Assembly: GCF_042100115.1 (NCBI RefSeq) | Contig: NC_091278.1 | Coordinates: forward strand, 1,798,001 to 1,862,000 | Origin: Alternaria dauci | Taxonomy: Eukaryota > Ascomycota > Dothideomycetes > Pleosporales > Pleosporaceae | DNA: 64,000 nucleotides | Direction: 5' to 3' | In this document: piece after piece, positions 42,982 through 53,796 of the stretch | Layout: every line of letters starts with the position of its first letter | Numbering within the stretch: position 1 is the stretch's first letter | The notes under the pieces: generated by a model | Told to the model about the DNA's origin: nothing | The model's input: the letters and a program-made list of their open reading frames with translations, nothing else | The model's database searches: none | Translations under genes and position numbers: made by a program

Positions 42982-45027
42982 CTACTTCAGTGATGCGTCC
43001 TTCGGGAGGCCACCACAAGCGTCTGCCAATTGTGCTGCCCGGTTGATTAGTGCTGTGATATCACTAATGGTAGGCTGAGTTGTATCGCTGTATCTGGTGT
43101 AGTTTCCAACTTTCGCTTGTAGTCGGAGGACGACAGCCGCGCGTTTGAAGCTCAATGCTACCTTCTCCAGACAGCTCTTCACAGCATCAGGGGTTTCTTC
43201 TCCCCGTGCGATACAGGTCAAGGTCTCATGGAAGTCAACAGAAGCAGTGAATTTCCAAAAGACTTGTCCAGCTGCTAATTTCGTTTTGAACCCGAAAGAA
43301 TCCGGACTGAGCTGCTTGAGCTGCGTGTGGTTCAACCCTGACCAGGTGTTGATGTCTTTGCAGTCCACCTGTGGTGAAGTCTGGCTTTGTACGGGCAAGG
43401 GGCCGGAGGTATTCAGCGCATTTGGCGGCTGCAATGCGATGGAGCTCACAATAGCCGGGTTATATCCAGTGGCCATGACGTTCTGGAACTGCGTCTGCAG
43501 CTTGGGTGCTGGCGGAGCTTGCGTGGTAGATGGAGGGAGCTGGGGCAAGTGTTGTTGGAACACTAGCTGATACGACGGCAGTGGGCTAGAAATGTTTGAT
43601 GCTTCATTCTGCTGCGGTGCTGACCCCGGGGATATTTGTGTCATCTGGGAAGGGTGATGGTACGGCGTCTGAGTTGGCTGTATCGCATATTGGATAGCTT
43701 GCAGTAACGGTTGGGGCTCAGTACAATCAAGGTCTAGGATCATGTCCTTCAACCCGAGATAGTTTGCGAACCCACGATATAGCTCAAGAAAGCTTATCAG
43801 CTCTGAGCTCCAATGCCTTTGGATGTATGAGCCCACAGGAACTAAGTACACCTAGAACTCAACTATGGAAGCGTTCCAATAGAGGCCAGAGGACTGTTCC
43901 GCGATCATACAGTCTTTGAAAAAGAGCTTCAGATCATTCTCCGCGCTCGATATAAAGCTCCAGATCTCACCTGACGAATCCATGCATTCGGTTTTGGCAT
44001 CGGCGGCGAGAAGGAAGGTCCTCATCGCGTCCTGGAGAGCAGATGCTCGTTTAGCGTGATGTTCGATCGCCATTCTTGCCGCGTTCGCAATCTCTTCACA
44101 ATTGTATACAGTTCGCAATGGTTCGGGAGATGGAGGCGCTGGTAGATACACGAAAGTTGCTATTGTTCGGGGTTCATTTGAAGGCGTCAGTGTGTAAGCA
44201 GATGGTGTGGGTGTTGGTGTCGGAGCGGGTGCAGATTGAAGAGGTAGCTCAACGGCCTTATAAGTAGGTGTGAAAGCCACACTCTTCTTCATGTCGTTTT
44301 TTGCGGACTTTGCAATGTGTTGAGGCTCTTCTGGCTTCGAGGTAGTAGCTTCCGTACTGTCCTCCTTGTGGTCCGTAGACCCATCGGCTCCTGACACATC
44401 CATAGATGCAACCATCCCTTTGCGGTCTGCGCAGCGCAGTTTTCCCCAAGTCTTTGGAAGTCGGTATACTGGATACTGCATCGGGTCGCTTCGATCGGGA
44501 TGCGCGTATGACTCTCCAGTTCCGCGAAAGTTTTTGAAGGGGAACTGATAGGGCGGGGGGTATGCTGGAGGAGTTGGTCTTGAATGCGCTCGTGTTGGAG
44601 GCAACGGTATGTCTGGGGCTAAGATAGAAGTAGCAGATTTAATCGTGATCTGCGATTCTCCTTTTTCGGCAAGCTCATGGACGTTGGTTTCAGAGATGAC
44701 GGCGTTGATGCCCAATATGCGAAGAAACTCGCACAACACACGTGGTGTAAAGGCACAGATGGTGAGGAAGCCGAGGATGCGGAGGTAGGTCGGGATCCCA
44801 TTATGGGTATACTCGTAGCGGACGTTCCAGCAGAAATAGTTTGCTTCCCAGTATAGGTAATCGAAACCCTCGCTAAGACAGTAGATGATCTTGGGAATAA
44901 CGCCAGAAAACACGATGTCGTAGCCGATTCCGAGAGTTACCATGAGGAGGCAGAAGAGAAGAACGATAGTGTCGGTGTGCATCTTGGTAGGAAAGCGTGC
45001 GACACGCGAGCTTGCGATGCGGAGCAT
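42982..45027 (-). CDS. hypothetical membrane protein, interrupted by an in-frame TAG
   Basis: Two abutting reading frames in the same phase, 45027-43852 (391 codons) and 43851-42982 (289 codons, no ATG at its start), are separated only by a TAG. The first half has two hydrophobic N-terminal segments (VLLFCLLMVTLGIGYDIVF; LRILGFLTICAFTPRVL), then a Pro/Thr-rich stretch. The second half is Gln/Pro-rich, then ends in a helical region (SCLEKVALSFKRAAVVLRLQ). A candidate intron at 43910-43842 (GTATGA to TTAG, 69 bp) would remove the TAG and keep frame, giving about 657 residues. Its branch site is weak. The alternatives are a pseudogene with a nonsense change or two separate genes. I do not recognise the family. 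Confidence 0.5.
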
Positions 45028-45572
45028 AGCGAGGTTCCAGGAGCAGTAAGTTTCTCGAAATTGTGTTGATAGCTTTGGTATTGTAGCTACGGCGTTCAGG
45101 CCTATGATTGCGTGCTGTCGAGCAGAAGGTGGGGAATGAGGAGATATGTTGTATTGTGCGTAGGCAAAAAGTTATTTCGGTTGGGGTTGGGGTTGTGGCT
45201 GGGGCCGTATCAAATAGTCGGTCACTATGGAGACGGTGACGATGGTATCGTAAGGCATATGCGAGTCGCAAATTGCGGTGCAGAGCGATGGACAAACGGA
45301 GAGCTTGGCGCGATATCGGCGGCGTATGGAAAGTGAATGGGACGATGATTAGTGAAGGATATCGTCAACGTGAAAAGGACATATCAGCCAATGATAGCTG
45401 CAGATAGAGGAACACACCATTCCAAAAGACGGTCTCATCACAGGAGTGTTGATGATGGATTGCTGAACTTGGTGTAATAGATCAGATGATGAACATCTAC
45501 GGCCACGTAGGAAGATGGGCTGGGGCAATGAAAATGAACCTCCATGCGCAGCTCTGGACCTCCGTTCCAAAA
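45028..45572. other. intergenic region, no gene seen
   Basis: About 545 bp upstream of the unknown gene and downstream of the reductase, both on the minus strand. No recognisable element. Confidence 0.4.
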
Positions 45573-46544
45573 TCACGTTCTTCGTCCGATTTGAAGATCC
45601 AAAGCTTTTGCGAGGACGTAGAGCATTTCCAACCGCACACATGCCACATCCTTCTCTTTACACATCCGGACTGGGTTACCTACAATGGCCTCTACTTCAA
45701 TTCTTCGATTTGACTGAACATCTTGGAGCATACTGGGTTCTATTCCAGACTTGTTCGGGATCCTGGCCTGCGCCCGCCCAAGCTGGACGTTTACCTCTTC
45801 CAGTGTAATTTCGTATCCGTGAGCAGCTGCAATATCGCGAATCTCCAGCATCACGGCTAGAACCACACCGTTCGCTTCCTCTGAAGCGGTTAGCACATCT
45901 GCATCTTTGCTTAGAGCAAGAGCACACATGGGGTTCCAGGATGCATTTACGAGTAGCTTGAACCATCGCTTCTGCTGAACATCGTCGTAGAATTCCGCGG
46001 TAGCACCGGCAGCAGTGACAAGCTCCGTGAAAGCTTTTGCATGCGTTCCTTCCGCAGATGATGGATAAGCTCCGACTTGGAGCTGCTCGACTTCGCCGTG
46101 TTTGATGACGCCGGCTGGTCGTTGGGTGGCGGGCATGTACACAACAGCGCTGATGATCGGGTTGTGTGGGTATGCCCTCACGTATTCTTCTTCGATACCA
46201 ACGCCATTCTGAACAAGTACGATAGCCGTGTGTCCGGGCGTTACAGCGGGAGCGATGAGCTTCGGTACCGTATCTGGGATAGCTTTGCTGCAGACGATGA
46301 TATAGTCAAATGGGTCCGACGATTGAGATGCTGCTTCTCCACAGTCCCGTACTGCATTGGGCCTGAAGTGTAGATTTTGGCCAAATATCGACGAATTGAT
46401 GATGAAGCCATCTTTCTTTACAACTTCGTAGTTTGAGCGGCAGACGGCAGTAGTTGAAGCTACCTTGCTGAGGAGATACAGGTATACTGTTCCCACGCTA
46501 CCAGCACCGAAAAGAAGAATTCTCGGCTGCGACTCAGAAGACAT
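45573..46544 (-). CDS. 2-dehydropantoate 2-reductase (ketopantoate reductase family)
   Basis: NADPH-dependent enzyme of the ApbA/PanE family; the classic member reduces ketopantoate in pantothenate and CoA synthesis. Single exon, 323 residues. RILLFGAGSVGTVYLYLL at the N-terminus is the GxGxxG dinucleotide loop. VQNGVGIEE is the conserved substrate-site segment, and RWFKLLVNASWNP supplies the catalytic lysine and Asn of the KxxxNA motif. The C-terminal helical domain with SGIEPSMLQDV and a conserved glutamate region is complete. Fungi carry several paralogues of this family, and many have no proven pantothenate role, so the exact substrate is uncertain. Confidence 0.88.
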   Translation of the reverse strand: MSSESQPRILLFGAGSVGTVYLYLLSKVASTTAVCRSNYEVVKKDGFIINSSIFGQNLHFRPNAVRDCGEAASQSSDPFDYIIVCSKAIPDTVPKLIAPAVTPGHTAIVLVQNGVGIEEEYVRAYPHNPIISAVVYMPATQRPAGVIKHGEVEQLQVGAYPSSAEGTHAKAFTELVTAAGATAEFYDDVQQKRWFKLLVNASWNPMCALALSKDADVLTASEEANGVVLAVMLEIRDIAAAHGYEITLEEVNVQLGRAQARIPNKSGIEPSMLQDVQSNRRIEVEAIVGNPVRMCKEKDVACVRLEMLYVLAKALDLQIGRRT

Positions 46545-47249
46545 GGTAGCACTTCAGTATTAAAAATGATGTTGTGTTTAGTCTGCTGCCGTGCGACGTG
46601 AAGGATGCATGGATGCATGTCCGAGTGTTAGCTTTACGGCGATAGCCGTGCCCCCCAATCCTTCGCCCCGGCCTCGGTAGCTGTACCCAAGATCAGTAAG
46701 GCACTCCATTACCCACAATGAGTAAGCCGTGCGCAGCAACAGCCAATACTTGGTCTCACGCTCAATCAGCAAACCAATTGTACTGGCAGGACATTTTTAC
46801 TTACGAGCTTAGTTTTTGTGGCACATGCTCCCACAGTAGCATTATCTGTCGTTCAGGATGAAACACCGCACACCCAACTACACACCATTTACTGGCATGC
46901 AAGAGCTCAGCTAGCAGCATCGACCGATACGGGGATCTCAGCCGCGCGAGGGTCCCGCCAAAACCAGGTGTGGCTTTTTCTGCAATCTAGACGCTCGCCT
47001 CCATTCGCTGCCATCGTTACCCATGCCGCACCCTGCATGCTGGGTCCAGGAAAAAGAGTGGTCAAGTCCGTGGGACTATGATTGATACGTCTCCCAAGAG
47101 CTGGGCAAATGACTCCAGGTTATCAGCCCCATTCGCCAGCCGTGGTTATAACAGTCACGAGCTGATCTGGCGCTCTCGTATTCTGATAGTCCTTTTAGCT
47201 TCGTCGCGTCAAGCAATCTGCCGGCAGGATAGCGCGCAACATTGCGAAG
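46545..47249. promoter_or_regulatory. divergent intergenic region
   Basis: 705 bp between divergent starts of the reductase and the secreted single-pass protein. It must contain both promoters. No specific site assigned. Confidence 0.35.
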
Positions 47250-47992
47250 ATGCACAACTTCTTTTTCGTCCTTCTTAGCGCATTCATAGCGCACGTTTTC
47301 GCAGCGAGTCAAATCGCACTCTTCTCAGACGATAACTGTCAAGAATCTCTGAGAGGTATCGAAGGTCCGAACGGCTACCCCAATGGCACCTGTACAGATC
47401 TCAGGCGCAATGGCGCGTATGGAAGCTTTCAGGTCGTCGGACTGGACCCAGGCTGCACCGGTATGTGCTTTGCGAGAATGAGGACGAGATGGTTCGGATG
47501 GCCATGCTGACTATGTGTACAGTTACTATCTACATGAACGACACGACGGTCGATATGTGTTCCGGCTACCAGGAAGAAATACAACCGATCGATTGCTACA
47601 ACTCAACCTTTGCATACTACAGCATCGACTTCTGCGATGCCGGTGCCTTGCCTACATCCACGGCGTCACCATCCTCACCTTCCCCAGCCTCCTCAGGCTT
47701 GTCGACGGGCGCTATCGTGGGGGCAGCAGTCGGCGGGGGCATAGCGCTGGGCATAATAATCGGACTGGCAGTGTTTCTCGTCATGAGGAAGCGAAACTCG
47801 GCACGGTTACAGGAGGCACGAGGTTCTACAGAGCTTACAAGCGTGACACCGGTCGAAGTGCATGCAAAGCACCTCCAGGAGCTAGGAACAGGAGCGGTGG
47901 CGTACAAACACCATCCTGTGGAGATTGAGCAGCCGCCTGTTGAACTTGCGGGGATGGAGATGAGGCGCGATGAAGGGAAGAGACTGCATTAG
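47250..47992 (+). CDS. secreted-type single-pass membrane protein with Cys-rich ectodomain
   Basis: Exons 47250-47460 and 47523-47992, joined over a 62-bp intron, give 226 residues. MHNFFFVLLSAFIAHVFAAS is a signal peptide. The ectodomain of about 90 residues has about six cysteines and four NxS/T glycosylation sites (for example NGTC, NDTT, NSTF). A Ser/Pro/Thr linker precedes GAIVGAAVGGGIALGIIIGLAVFLV and a basic RKR stop-transfer. The cytosolic tail is about 65 residues. This is the plan of fungal cell-surface sensors or adhesion proteins, but no WSC or other named domain is recognised. Confidence 0.78.
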
Positions 47993-48188
47993 GATTAGAT
48001 AGCTCGGGTACATGTACCCGAGCTATGAAGTGCATATCCACATCATGAGCAACGCGGAGTGCACACAATCAGTACATCGTAATCCTGTTCATAGTCCACC
48101 CAAAGATCGCCATCATCCTGGATTCTGGAACCACAAGCTCAAGAAAGTGCCCGAATAGATCGACTTTCCTCTAGCGTCAAAAGGGCTC
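47993..48188. terminator. convergent 3' region with a short inverted repeat
   Basis: Just after the stop codon, AGCTCGGGTACATG and CATGTACCCGAGCT at 48001-48027 form an inverted repeat that can fold into a hairpin in the 3' untranslated region. Confidence 0.4.
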
Positions 48189-49550
48189 TCAGCCGTCTAC
48201 CGCGACTTCAGCAAACACCCAATCACCGTTTCGATACACGATATCTCCGTCTAGTGCCGCTTCACCAACATCAAACGCAACCCTGTGGAGATATACCCCG
48301 CCTGCCTCACTCTTAATGCCAGTGCCCATAAACGCTGTTCTCGGCTGGCTGCGCATGGCACTAAGAGCGAGTTCTACCTGCTGCGGGTCGAAGAGTTGCA
48401 AGACCCCATCGTCGTCCAGGCTCCAGCGTCTCACAGTCATCGATGAGTGTGGGTAGGGTACTTTCTCGAGAAGTTTGAAGAGCCATAGATACTCAATGCG
48501 GGGCATTGTCTCGATGACCTGTAATGGTTTAATCCAATTTCCCTGGGGAAAGCCAACGCATGAGCATGACAGGTGTTTCAAAGTCGCAGCGTGCAGGCGC
48601 AGGAAGTTTGTCCACTCCTCGTGAGGGAGAAACAAATCTTCGAGATGGATATGCGAGAAGCCAGGCCAGTGGAATGGTCCAGTTGGCTGGTAAGATAGTT
48701 CTAAGAAAACATTGTCGCCGCGGAACTCGAACTTGCGCAAATCTGAGGCTGTGCCGAGCAATTTTTGAAGCCACCCATAACTGACTTGGCCCAAGACTGA
48801 GACATGACGGACCTGCTTTGAGAAGTAGTTTTTCCAGACTGCGGAGTCGAGTTCGAAGAATGTGATCATGTCATCGTTGGAATACTCTGTGTTCCACAAC
48901 TCGAAACCCAATCCTATCTTGTCGTGCACATTGGCTTTTTGAAGAGTCTGCAGGACCAAGTCATACACTCGACTCACACCACTGTCCCCACGCCTCTCCT
49001 TTAGACTGTGTTCCTCCGGTGCTTTCCCTGAAAGTATATGAGCTCGTCCACACCGAATACCACCGTCGACAGGCTCGAGATCATGATAATAGAAACTAAT
49101 CACATCGATCTGAACAAGCTCTAGGCTGTCAAGCTCGCGAAATACCCGCTCGAGAATCAACGAATCCATGCCGGAGCGTTCAACGCTGACTTGCAAATCT
49201 TTCTGCGTTTCTTCTTCTGGGATCTCATGTATGGTGTGTCCAACGCGTTCGCCGCTCACAGTGATCTGGCGGACATGTTTGGATAGTACAGGATGATGAC
49301 AGATTTCGAATAGCGTGGCAAGGCTCGTAGGGTGCAGGATGACGACGAGGTGACGGAAGAAGCGTCGTCCAAAGGCGTTTGCCGAATTGGCAGTGAGTGC
49401 GCGACACACGAGGCGTAGATTGATGAGTTCTTCATCCTCAAGATGATCGGAGATGTCGCCTACGACCTCCATCGGCAAATCGGGTAGTCGAAAGAGCAGT
49501 TGCGATGCTCTAGCGAGAGCCGCTTTTGCTCTGTCGCGAGCGGTAATCAT
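48189..49550 (-). CDS. F-box protein
   Basis: Putative substrate adaptor of an SCF ubiquitin ligase. Starting at the ATG at 49550, the protein has 453 residues. An F-box is visible at about 22-55: LPDLPMEVVGDISDHLEDEE followed by LINLRLVCRAL. The rest has no named repeat but is rich in Leu and aromatic residues, like the long C-terminal regions of fungal F-box proteins of this size, and includes WKNYFSKQVRHVSVLGQVSY. The frame extends 96 codons upstream to an ATG at 49838, but that stretch is Cys/His-rich and unlike an F-box N-terminus, so it was not used. Substrate unknown. Confidence 0.8.
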   Translation of the reverse strand: MITARDRAKAALARASQLLFRLPDLPMEVVGDISDHLEDEELINLRLVCRALTANSANAFGRRFFRHLVVILHPTSLATLFEICHHPVLSKHVRQITVSGERVGHTIHEIPEEETQKDLQVSVERSGMDSLILERVFRELDSLELVQIDVISFYYHDLEPVDGGIRCGRAHILSGKAPEEHSLKERRGDSGVSRVYDLVLQTLQKANVHDKIGLGFELWNTEYSNDDMITFFELDSAVWKNYFSKQVRHVSVLGQVSYGWLQKLLGTASDLRKFEFRGDNVFLELSYQPTGPFHWPGFSHIHLEDLFLPHEEWTNFLRLHAATLKHLSCSCVGFPQGNWIKPLQVIETMPRIEYLWLFKLLEKVPYPHSSMTVRRWSLDDDGVLQLFDPQQVELALSAMRSQPRTAFMGTGIKSEAGGVYLHRVAFDVGEAALDGDIVYRNGDWVFAEVAVDG

Positions 49551-50219
49551 GCCGGCAGTGCAACACCGGTGGCGATGGAGAAAGCGATGATGAGGGGTCA
49601 GAGTCGATTGTAAGCAAGAGAAGGCTGTTGTCGTATCTGGGACGCTCTTGCCCATTTGTCCACACCAGTGTCGTGCGTTCTTAATGCTTAGCCAAACCGT
49701 CACTCTGGGAAGGCACCACTGAGAACATGAGCAGCGGACGATTTGCTCTCGATCCCTTGAGGGATACAACATCACTGTACTGGACTGATCTAAGTGGACT
49801 TCGTGGTCAGCAGTTGGTAACATAGAGCTCTGTCGCATGCCAGTGTGATAGCGTCAAAGCCTCGCGTTTGCATACAGCCATGGCCTCAAGGACTCTCCCG
49901 ATGTCTGAACCATCTCACACACTAGGAAAACTTGAGAATGAAAAGAGGCCGATCAGAGGCAATGGTAAATGTACAAATGTGAACAGAGGTCTATGGCCAT
50001 AACCAGAATTACAGAGATACCAAAAGTGTAACGCCGCCAAATGCGTCTCCCAACTCCACAAACCGATTTATCCAAATAAACTCCAGAAGCAAGTGTTACC
50101 AAAACCACAAGCCGGATGTGGTCAGCCTGATATCAGGTGTTCCAGGTAACCCGTATCAACGAGCCTGGTACGTGTGGCTCTTATAAACACCTAGTGCCAC
50201 CACCACCATCCGTGACTTC
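49551..50219. other. intergenic region, no gene seen
   Basis: About 670 bp between two minus-strand genes. It contains the F-box promoter and the Elongin A 3' end. Nothing else is recognised. Confidence 0.4.
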
Positions 50220-51134
50220 TTAAACCTTCTTCTTCTTTGTATGAAACATGTTATATTCTGGTCGCTTCCTCTTCAAAGTTGGATCAGCCGCTGTCTGTCC
50301 GGTTGGTGCCCTTGGCTTGGGTGCGCTAAACGACATCCCGGGTGGTAACGACGTCCGCGCGGGCGGTGGATTGCGCTGCTGTGGTGCTGGCCTTTGTGTA
50401 ATAGTTGGGCGGTTTGCGGACAACGACGGTGTGGGGCGAGCTTCGGATTTGTTGGTAACGGAGGCCGAAGCTTGCCTGGACACTACCATGCTTCGTGGAG
50501 CTTCGTTTTCTGCCATCCTGACCATCCTTGCCGGTGCTTGCCTGACGGTGATCTTCCTCTGCTCTAGCAGATGTTGTGGTATGTGGCTAGCCTTTGGGCG
50601 CTCGCGGCCGTGATCGAACATGCCACGCTTCAACTTGTCGAAGGCGGCTTTGCCAGTCTTCGCCGGCGCACCCGAGGGTTGGCCCCAGCTGCTTGTAGTG
50701 CGGCCAGTGAACATCTTACTCGCGCCAGCGCCGTATCCGAATCGGGTCTCAACGATAAGTGTCTTGTTCTGTGCGCGATCTTTCTGCAGCGCTTGCATCT
50801 GCTGCTTGAGAGCCTCTTTGTCGGCCTCTTTCTCTAGTTCCGCATCTTTCTTCAGTTTGCGGTAGACTTTGCTCCAGTTTCGGGGGTCGCGCGGCTCATG
50901 CGGCTTCTTGTCCCAGTCCGGAATGTCGCGCTTGATGAAACGAAGCCATATCTCGCCTGTCTCTCCCAGTAATTGTGGGCAGTTTGCCTCGAGCTCCAGG
51001 AGTTGGTCTGGGCTTTGTACGAATCGGAGGACGGGTTGCAGGAAGGAGTAGGGTAGATCGCCAACGTCTCGAAGCATATCGATGTTCTTGATCAGGCGTT
51101 GTCGAGCCAGCTCGAAGAGGCTTGCGACGGGCAT
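50220..51134 (-). CDS. ELA1: Elongin A (RNA polymerase II transcription factor SIII subunit A)
   Basis: Subunit of the Elongin complex and, with Cul3 and Elongin C in yeast, of a ubiquitin ligase that acts on stalled Rpb1. Single exon, 304 residues. The N-terminal SLFELARQRLIKNIDMLRDV is the Elongin-C-binding (BC-box-like) helix. It is followed by DLPYSFLQPVLRFVQSPDQL, the F-box-like part of the Elongin A domain, and WLRFIKRDIPDW. A basic coiled-coil segment (KLKKDAELEKEADKEALKQQ) follows. The C-terminal half is Pro/Arg-rich and ends in the KKKK-type basic tail. Divergent from the THO7 gene with about 525 bp between the starts. Confidence 0.9.
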   Translation of the reverse strand: MPVASLFELARQRLIKNIDMLRDVGDLPYSFLQPVLRFVQSPDQLLELEANCPQLLGETGEIWLRFIKRDIPDWDKKPHEPRDPRNWSKVYRKLKKDAELEKEADKEALKQQMQALQKDRAQNKTLIVETRFGYGAGASKMFTGRTTSSWGQPSGAPAKTGKAAFDKLKRGMFDHGRERPKASHIPQHLLEQRKITVRQAPARMVRMAENEAPRSMVVSRQASASVTNKSEARPTPSLSANRPTITQRPAPQQRNPPPARTSLPPGMSFSAPKPRAPTGQTAADPTLKRKRPEYNMFHTKKKKV

Positions 51135-51658
51135 GGTGATGGTAGGGTGTATTGCGGGCGTCTATTCAAAAACGAAGGGTACAAGTTGTTGCGAGGCGGA
51201 AGTCGAGGGTTGGACGATGCAGTATTCTAAGAGCCGTTGGTCGTATACTTATGGTTTGCCGTGAAATTTCGTTGGTAGGGTAACTGCTGTGCGACGTGAA
51301 TCATGGATAGGCGGAATGAGGGCAGCGTGGACCGTGGTTGGGGCTGAGGACCCCACGGGGCTCACGATAGCATCGTGGTAGCCTAGTCCGGAAAGAGAGG
51401 TTTATTGTCTATACGGCGCTTGCCAGAACAATGCGAAGCGATTAATGGGAGAGTGAAGCACGGGAGGTGAAGGTGAAAGTAGAGAGGACGGTGCTGGGGA
51501 CATGTCTCTGACGTCTGGTAGCAAGTGCCAGACGCTAACAGAGACCCTGGTCGCACGCGTTCATCAACTCGCGGAACTTCGACATCGCGACTTCAACCAC
51601 TGCAACAACGTACCCCATTCAAACAGCCTCTCCACGCCAGCAGCCTAAACGGAAAAGA
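51135..51658. promoter_or_regulatory. divergent promoter of Elongin A and THO7
   Basis: 524 bp between two divergent genes that both act in transcription elongation and mRNA export. A shared promoter is likely from the layout. No specific factor site is claimed. Confidence 0.4.
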
Positions 51659-52760
51659 ATGGCGATCAAAGATTGGGGCCTCTTGTCCCAAGCGGACGAA
51701 GGTAGACTATCTAGCATTCGGCGTGTAGCTTCTACTAATCCCAACAGATGCGCTTCACAATGTATCCCGCCTACTAGCTGTTGAGGCTCGCCCATACACC
51801 AACACGGCCGGTCGCATACTCAAGCCAGACTTCTTTGAGGATGCGCGCCCCAGACAACTCCCCTCCCCGCCCCCAGAGGCCTCTGCTGCGGAAGAGGAAG
51901 CAGCGGCAGTCATTGTCGAGCGCGAGCGACAAGCACACAATATCGAGATATGGCGGAAAGACATCATGAACGAGCTGTCACTCTTGGACTTTGCGATATT
52001 GCGTTCTGAATTCACTACGAACAGCAACCACACTGAGCGAGAGCGTTACGCTGTTGAGAAGACGGCCATCGAGGCAAAGCAAGAGCACGTGCGCAAAACG
52101 ATAGAAGATTTGCGCATCAGATTGGTCGAGGCGAAAGAGACGCTTGCCGTACGTAAGACGTATGACGAGCTCACAGAGAAGATCACAAGTAGCAAGATGC
52201 TGAAGCCGCGGGACGAGCAAGCGAATGCCCACGAGAAGCTGGACCAGGAGATAGAGGAACTCAGAAACGAAGTGCAGTCGGCGAAGAATACCTGGAGTGA
52301 ACGTCGCACACAGTTTGGACGGATCGAGGAGGAGGCACGCGGCATGTTACGCATGATCAAGGACGAGAAAGAGGAAGCCGAGCGCAAGGAGGGTATGATG
52401 AAGGACGGCGACGAGGATGGCGAGGGCGAGGGCAGCACTTCTAGGGGAGATGCTAGTCATGCTGGTACACCCAGGCCGGACGGTGGCATGACCCCAGTGC
52501 ATGCTAGTCAGAGCGGTGAAGGTTCATCCTCTTTGAGGGTACCACCACAGGATCGCTTGAAGCCTCTGTCGCGGGACGTCAGCGCTGCGCCATCGCCTGC
52601 CAGATCTGGTGCTGCCGATGATACGGAGATGGTAGATATGGGAGCACACTCAGGAGACGGGAATGATGGTGACTCTTCCGGTCTCGAAGAAGGCGAAGAC
52701 CTTGAGGAGGGGGAGGATGATGGCGAAGATCGTCCAGAGATCAAGATGGACGAGTCGTGA
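51659..52760 (+). CDS. THO complex subunit 7
   Basis: Subunit of the THO/TREX complex, which couples transcription elongation to mRNA export in the nucleus. Exons 51659-51701 and 51748-52760 (46-bp intron with a CTAAT branch site) give 351 residues. The short first exon encodes MAIKDWGLLSQADE, and the junction leads straight into LHNVSRLLAVEARPYTN, the family N-terminus. A long coiled coil with ERERYAVEKTAIEAKQEHVR and EKLDQEIEELRNEVQSA fills the middle. The C-terminal third is Ser/Gly/Glu-rich and disordered, ending very acidic. The first exon is too short to be found as an open frame by length alone. Confidence 0.9.
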
Positions 52761-52897
52761 TCACGTTTTGAACAGCAGTCAGTCTGCTTGATGATTTGAT
52801 TGCATAGCGCGGTGTTCAGGGTATCATTCCATCTTCTTTACAGCGGTGCCATGTCCAGCTGCGGTACCAACCATCTGTCTCTGCAGCGGTCACGAGT

Positions 52898-53353
52898 CTA
52901 AGCGGCCTCGCGCATGGCTGCCTTGCCCTTTTCAACAGCCTCTTCCGCCTTGGTGACTTCCTCGGGTGATGCCTGGCCGCCGCCTTCCTTGTTGTTCTCC
53001 TACAAATCATCAGCACTTGGTACTTAGTCCAGTCACGTCTTCAACTTACGAGCTCCTCCTCCAGCTTCTCTACTGCCTGCTCAATCTTGACCTTCATGCC
53101 AGGCAGAACATTCTTGGTTTCTTGAAGGGCTTGACGCTGTGCTGTTGTTAGACTTGATGTGCCGGATATCTGCCTCGGTAGCCGCGCATACCTCCTGTCT
53201 CAAGGTGTACTCAGCATTGTCGTCGCCCTCGCTACTCTCAGCCTTTTTGATGCGCGCCTCTTGCTGTTTGATTTCCTTGTGGTAGCTTGCTTCTTCCTTG
53301 ACAAGGCGGGTCACGACGCCAGTTGCGATAGCGAGCTTGGAGGGAGGGGCCAT
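52898..53353 (-). CDS. tubulin-specific chaperone A (tubulin-binding cofactor A)
   Basis: Small helical protein that captures beta-tubulin during folding. Exons 53353-53192, 53136-53050 and 52999-52898 give 116 residues, the normal size for cofactor A. MAPPSKLAIATGVVTRLVKE, EASYHKEIKQQEARIKK and NAEYTLRQE are family hallmarks. The first acceptor was set at 53137 because the one slightly upstream causes a premature stop, while this one gives RQALQETKNVLPGMKVKIEQ. The last exon ends KGKAAMREAA. Divergent from MCM4 with 443 bp between the starts. Confidence 0.93.
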
Positions 53354-53796
53354 GTTTGAATGAAACTTGAAGCAGACGTATCTGTAGTTTGGAAAGGGAG
53401 AAGATTGGAGATATCAGTTGCTTCACGTCAGTTTCCGTGGCTGCCTGCTTGTAAACATTTGTTCACGGCGGGGCTAGCTGCCGCCCCACTACCTAGACAT
53501 TAGTTTACAGCATATGGACATGTGTACGAGCGGAACGTTGCAGTGCTGGACTACGGCGATCTTGCAACTGTTTCCAATCTTTCATGAAAACATAGCCGAC
53601 TAATAGTCGTCTTCCAGCCCTCAAGCTGCGCCTTCAATGGATGTGCCAAGACCACTTACGTCCATTTGCAGACTAGACTGAACGCGTCCCAGTGCCCACG
53701 CGTCGAAAGGAGTGCGCGCAACAAGCCCACCATCCCTAGCAACCCCTCTACAACAACAGTACATTCACTGTTGCTGCCCCATAGAGTACCGCCACC
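53354..53796. promoter_or_regulatory. divergent promoter of cofactor A and MCM4
   Basis: 443 bp between divergent housekeeping genes. ACGCGTCC at about 53682-53689 and CCACGCGTC at about 53697-53705 contain the MCB-like core ACGCGT upstream of MCM4, the sort of element that drives G1/S expression of replication genes in yeasts. Confidence 0.45.

Noticed and set aside
49551..49838. N-terminal extension of the F-box protein
   Set aside because: The stretch is Cys/His-rich and unlike an F-box N-terminus; the ATG at 49550 gives a normal one.
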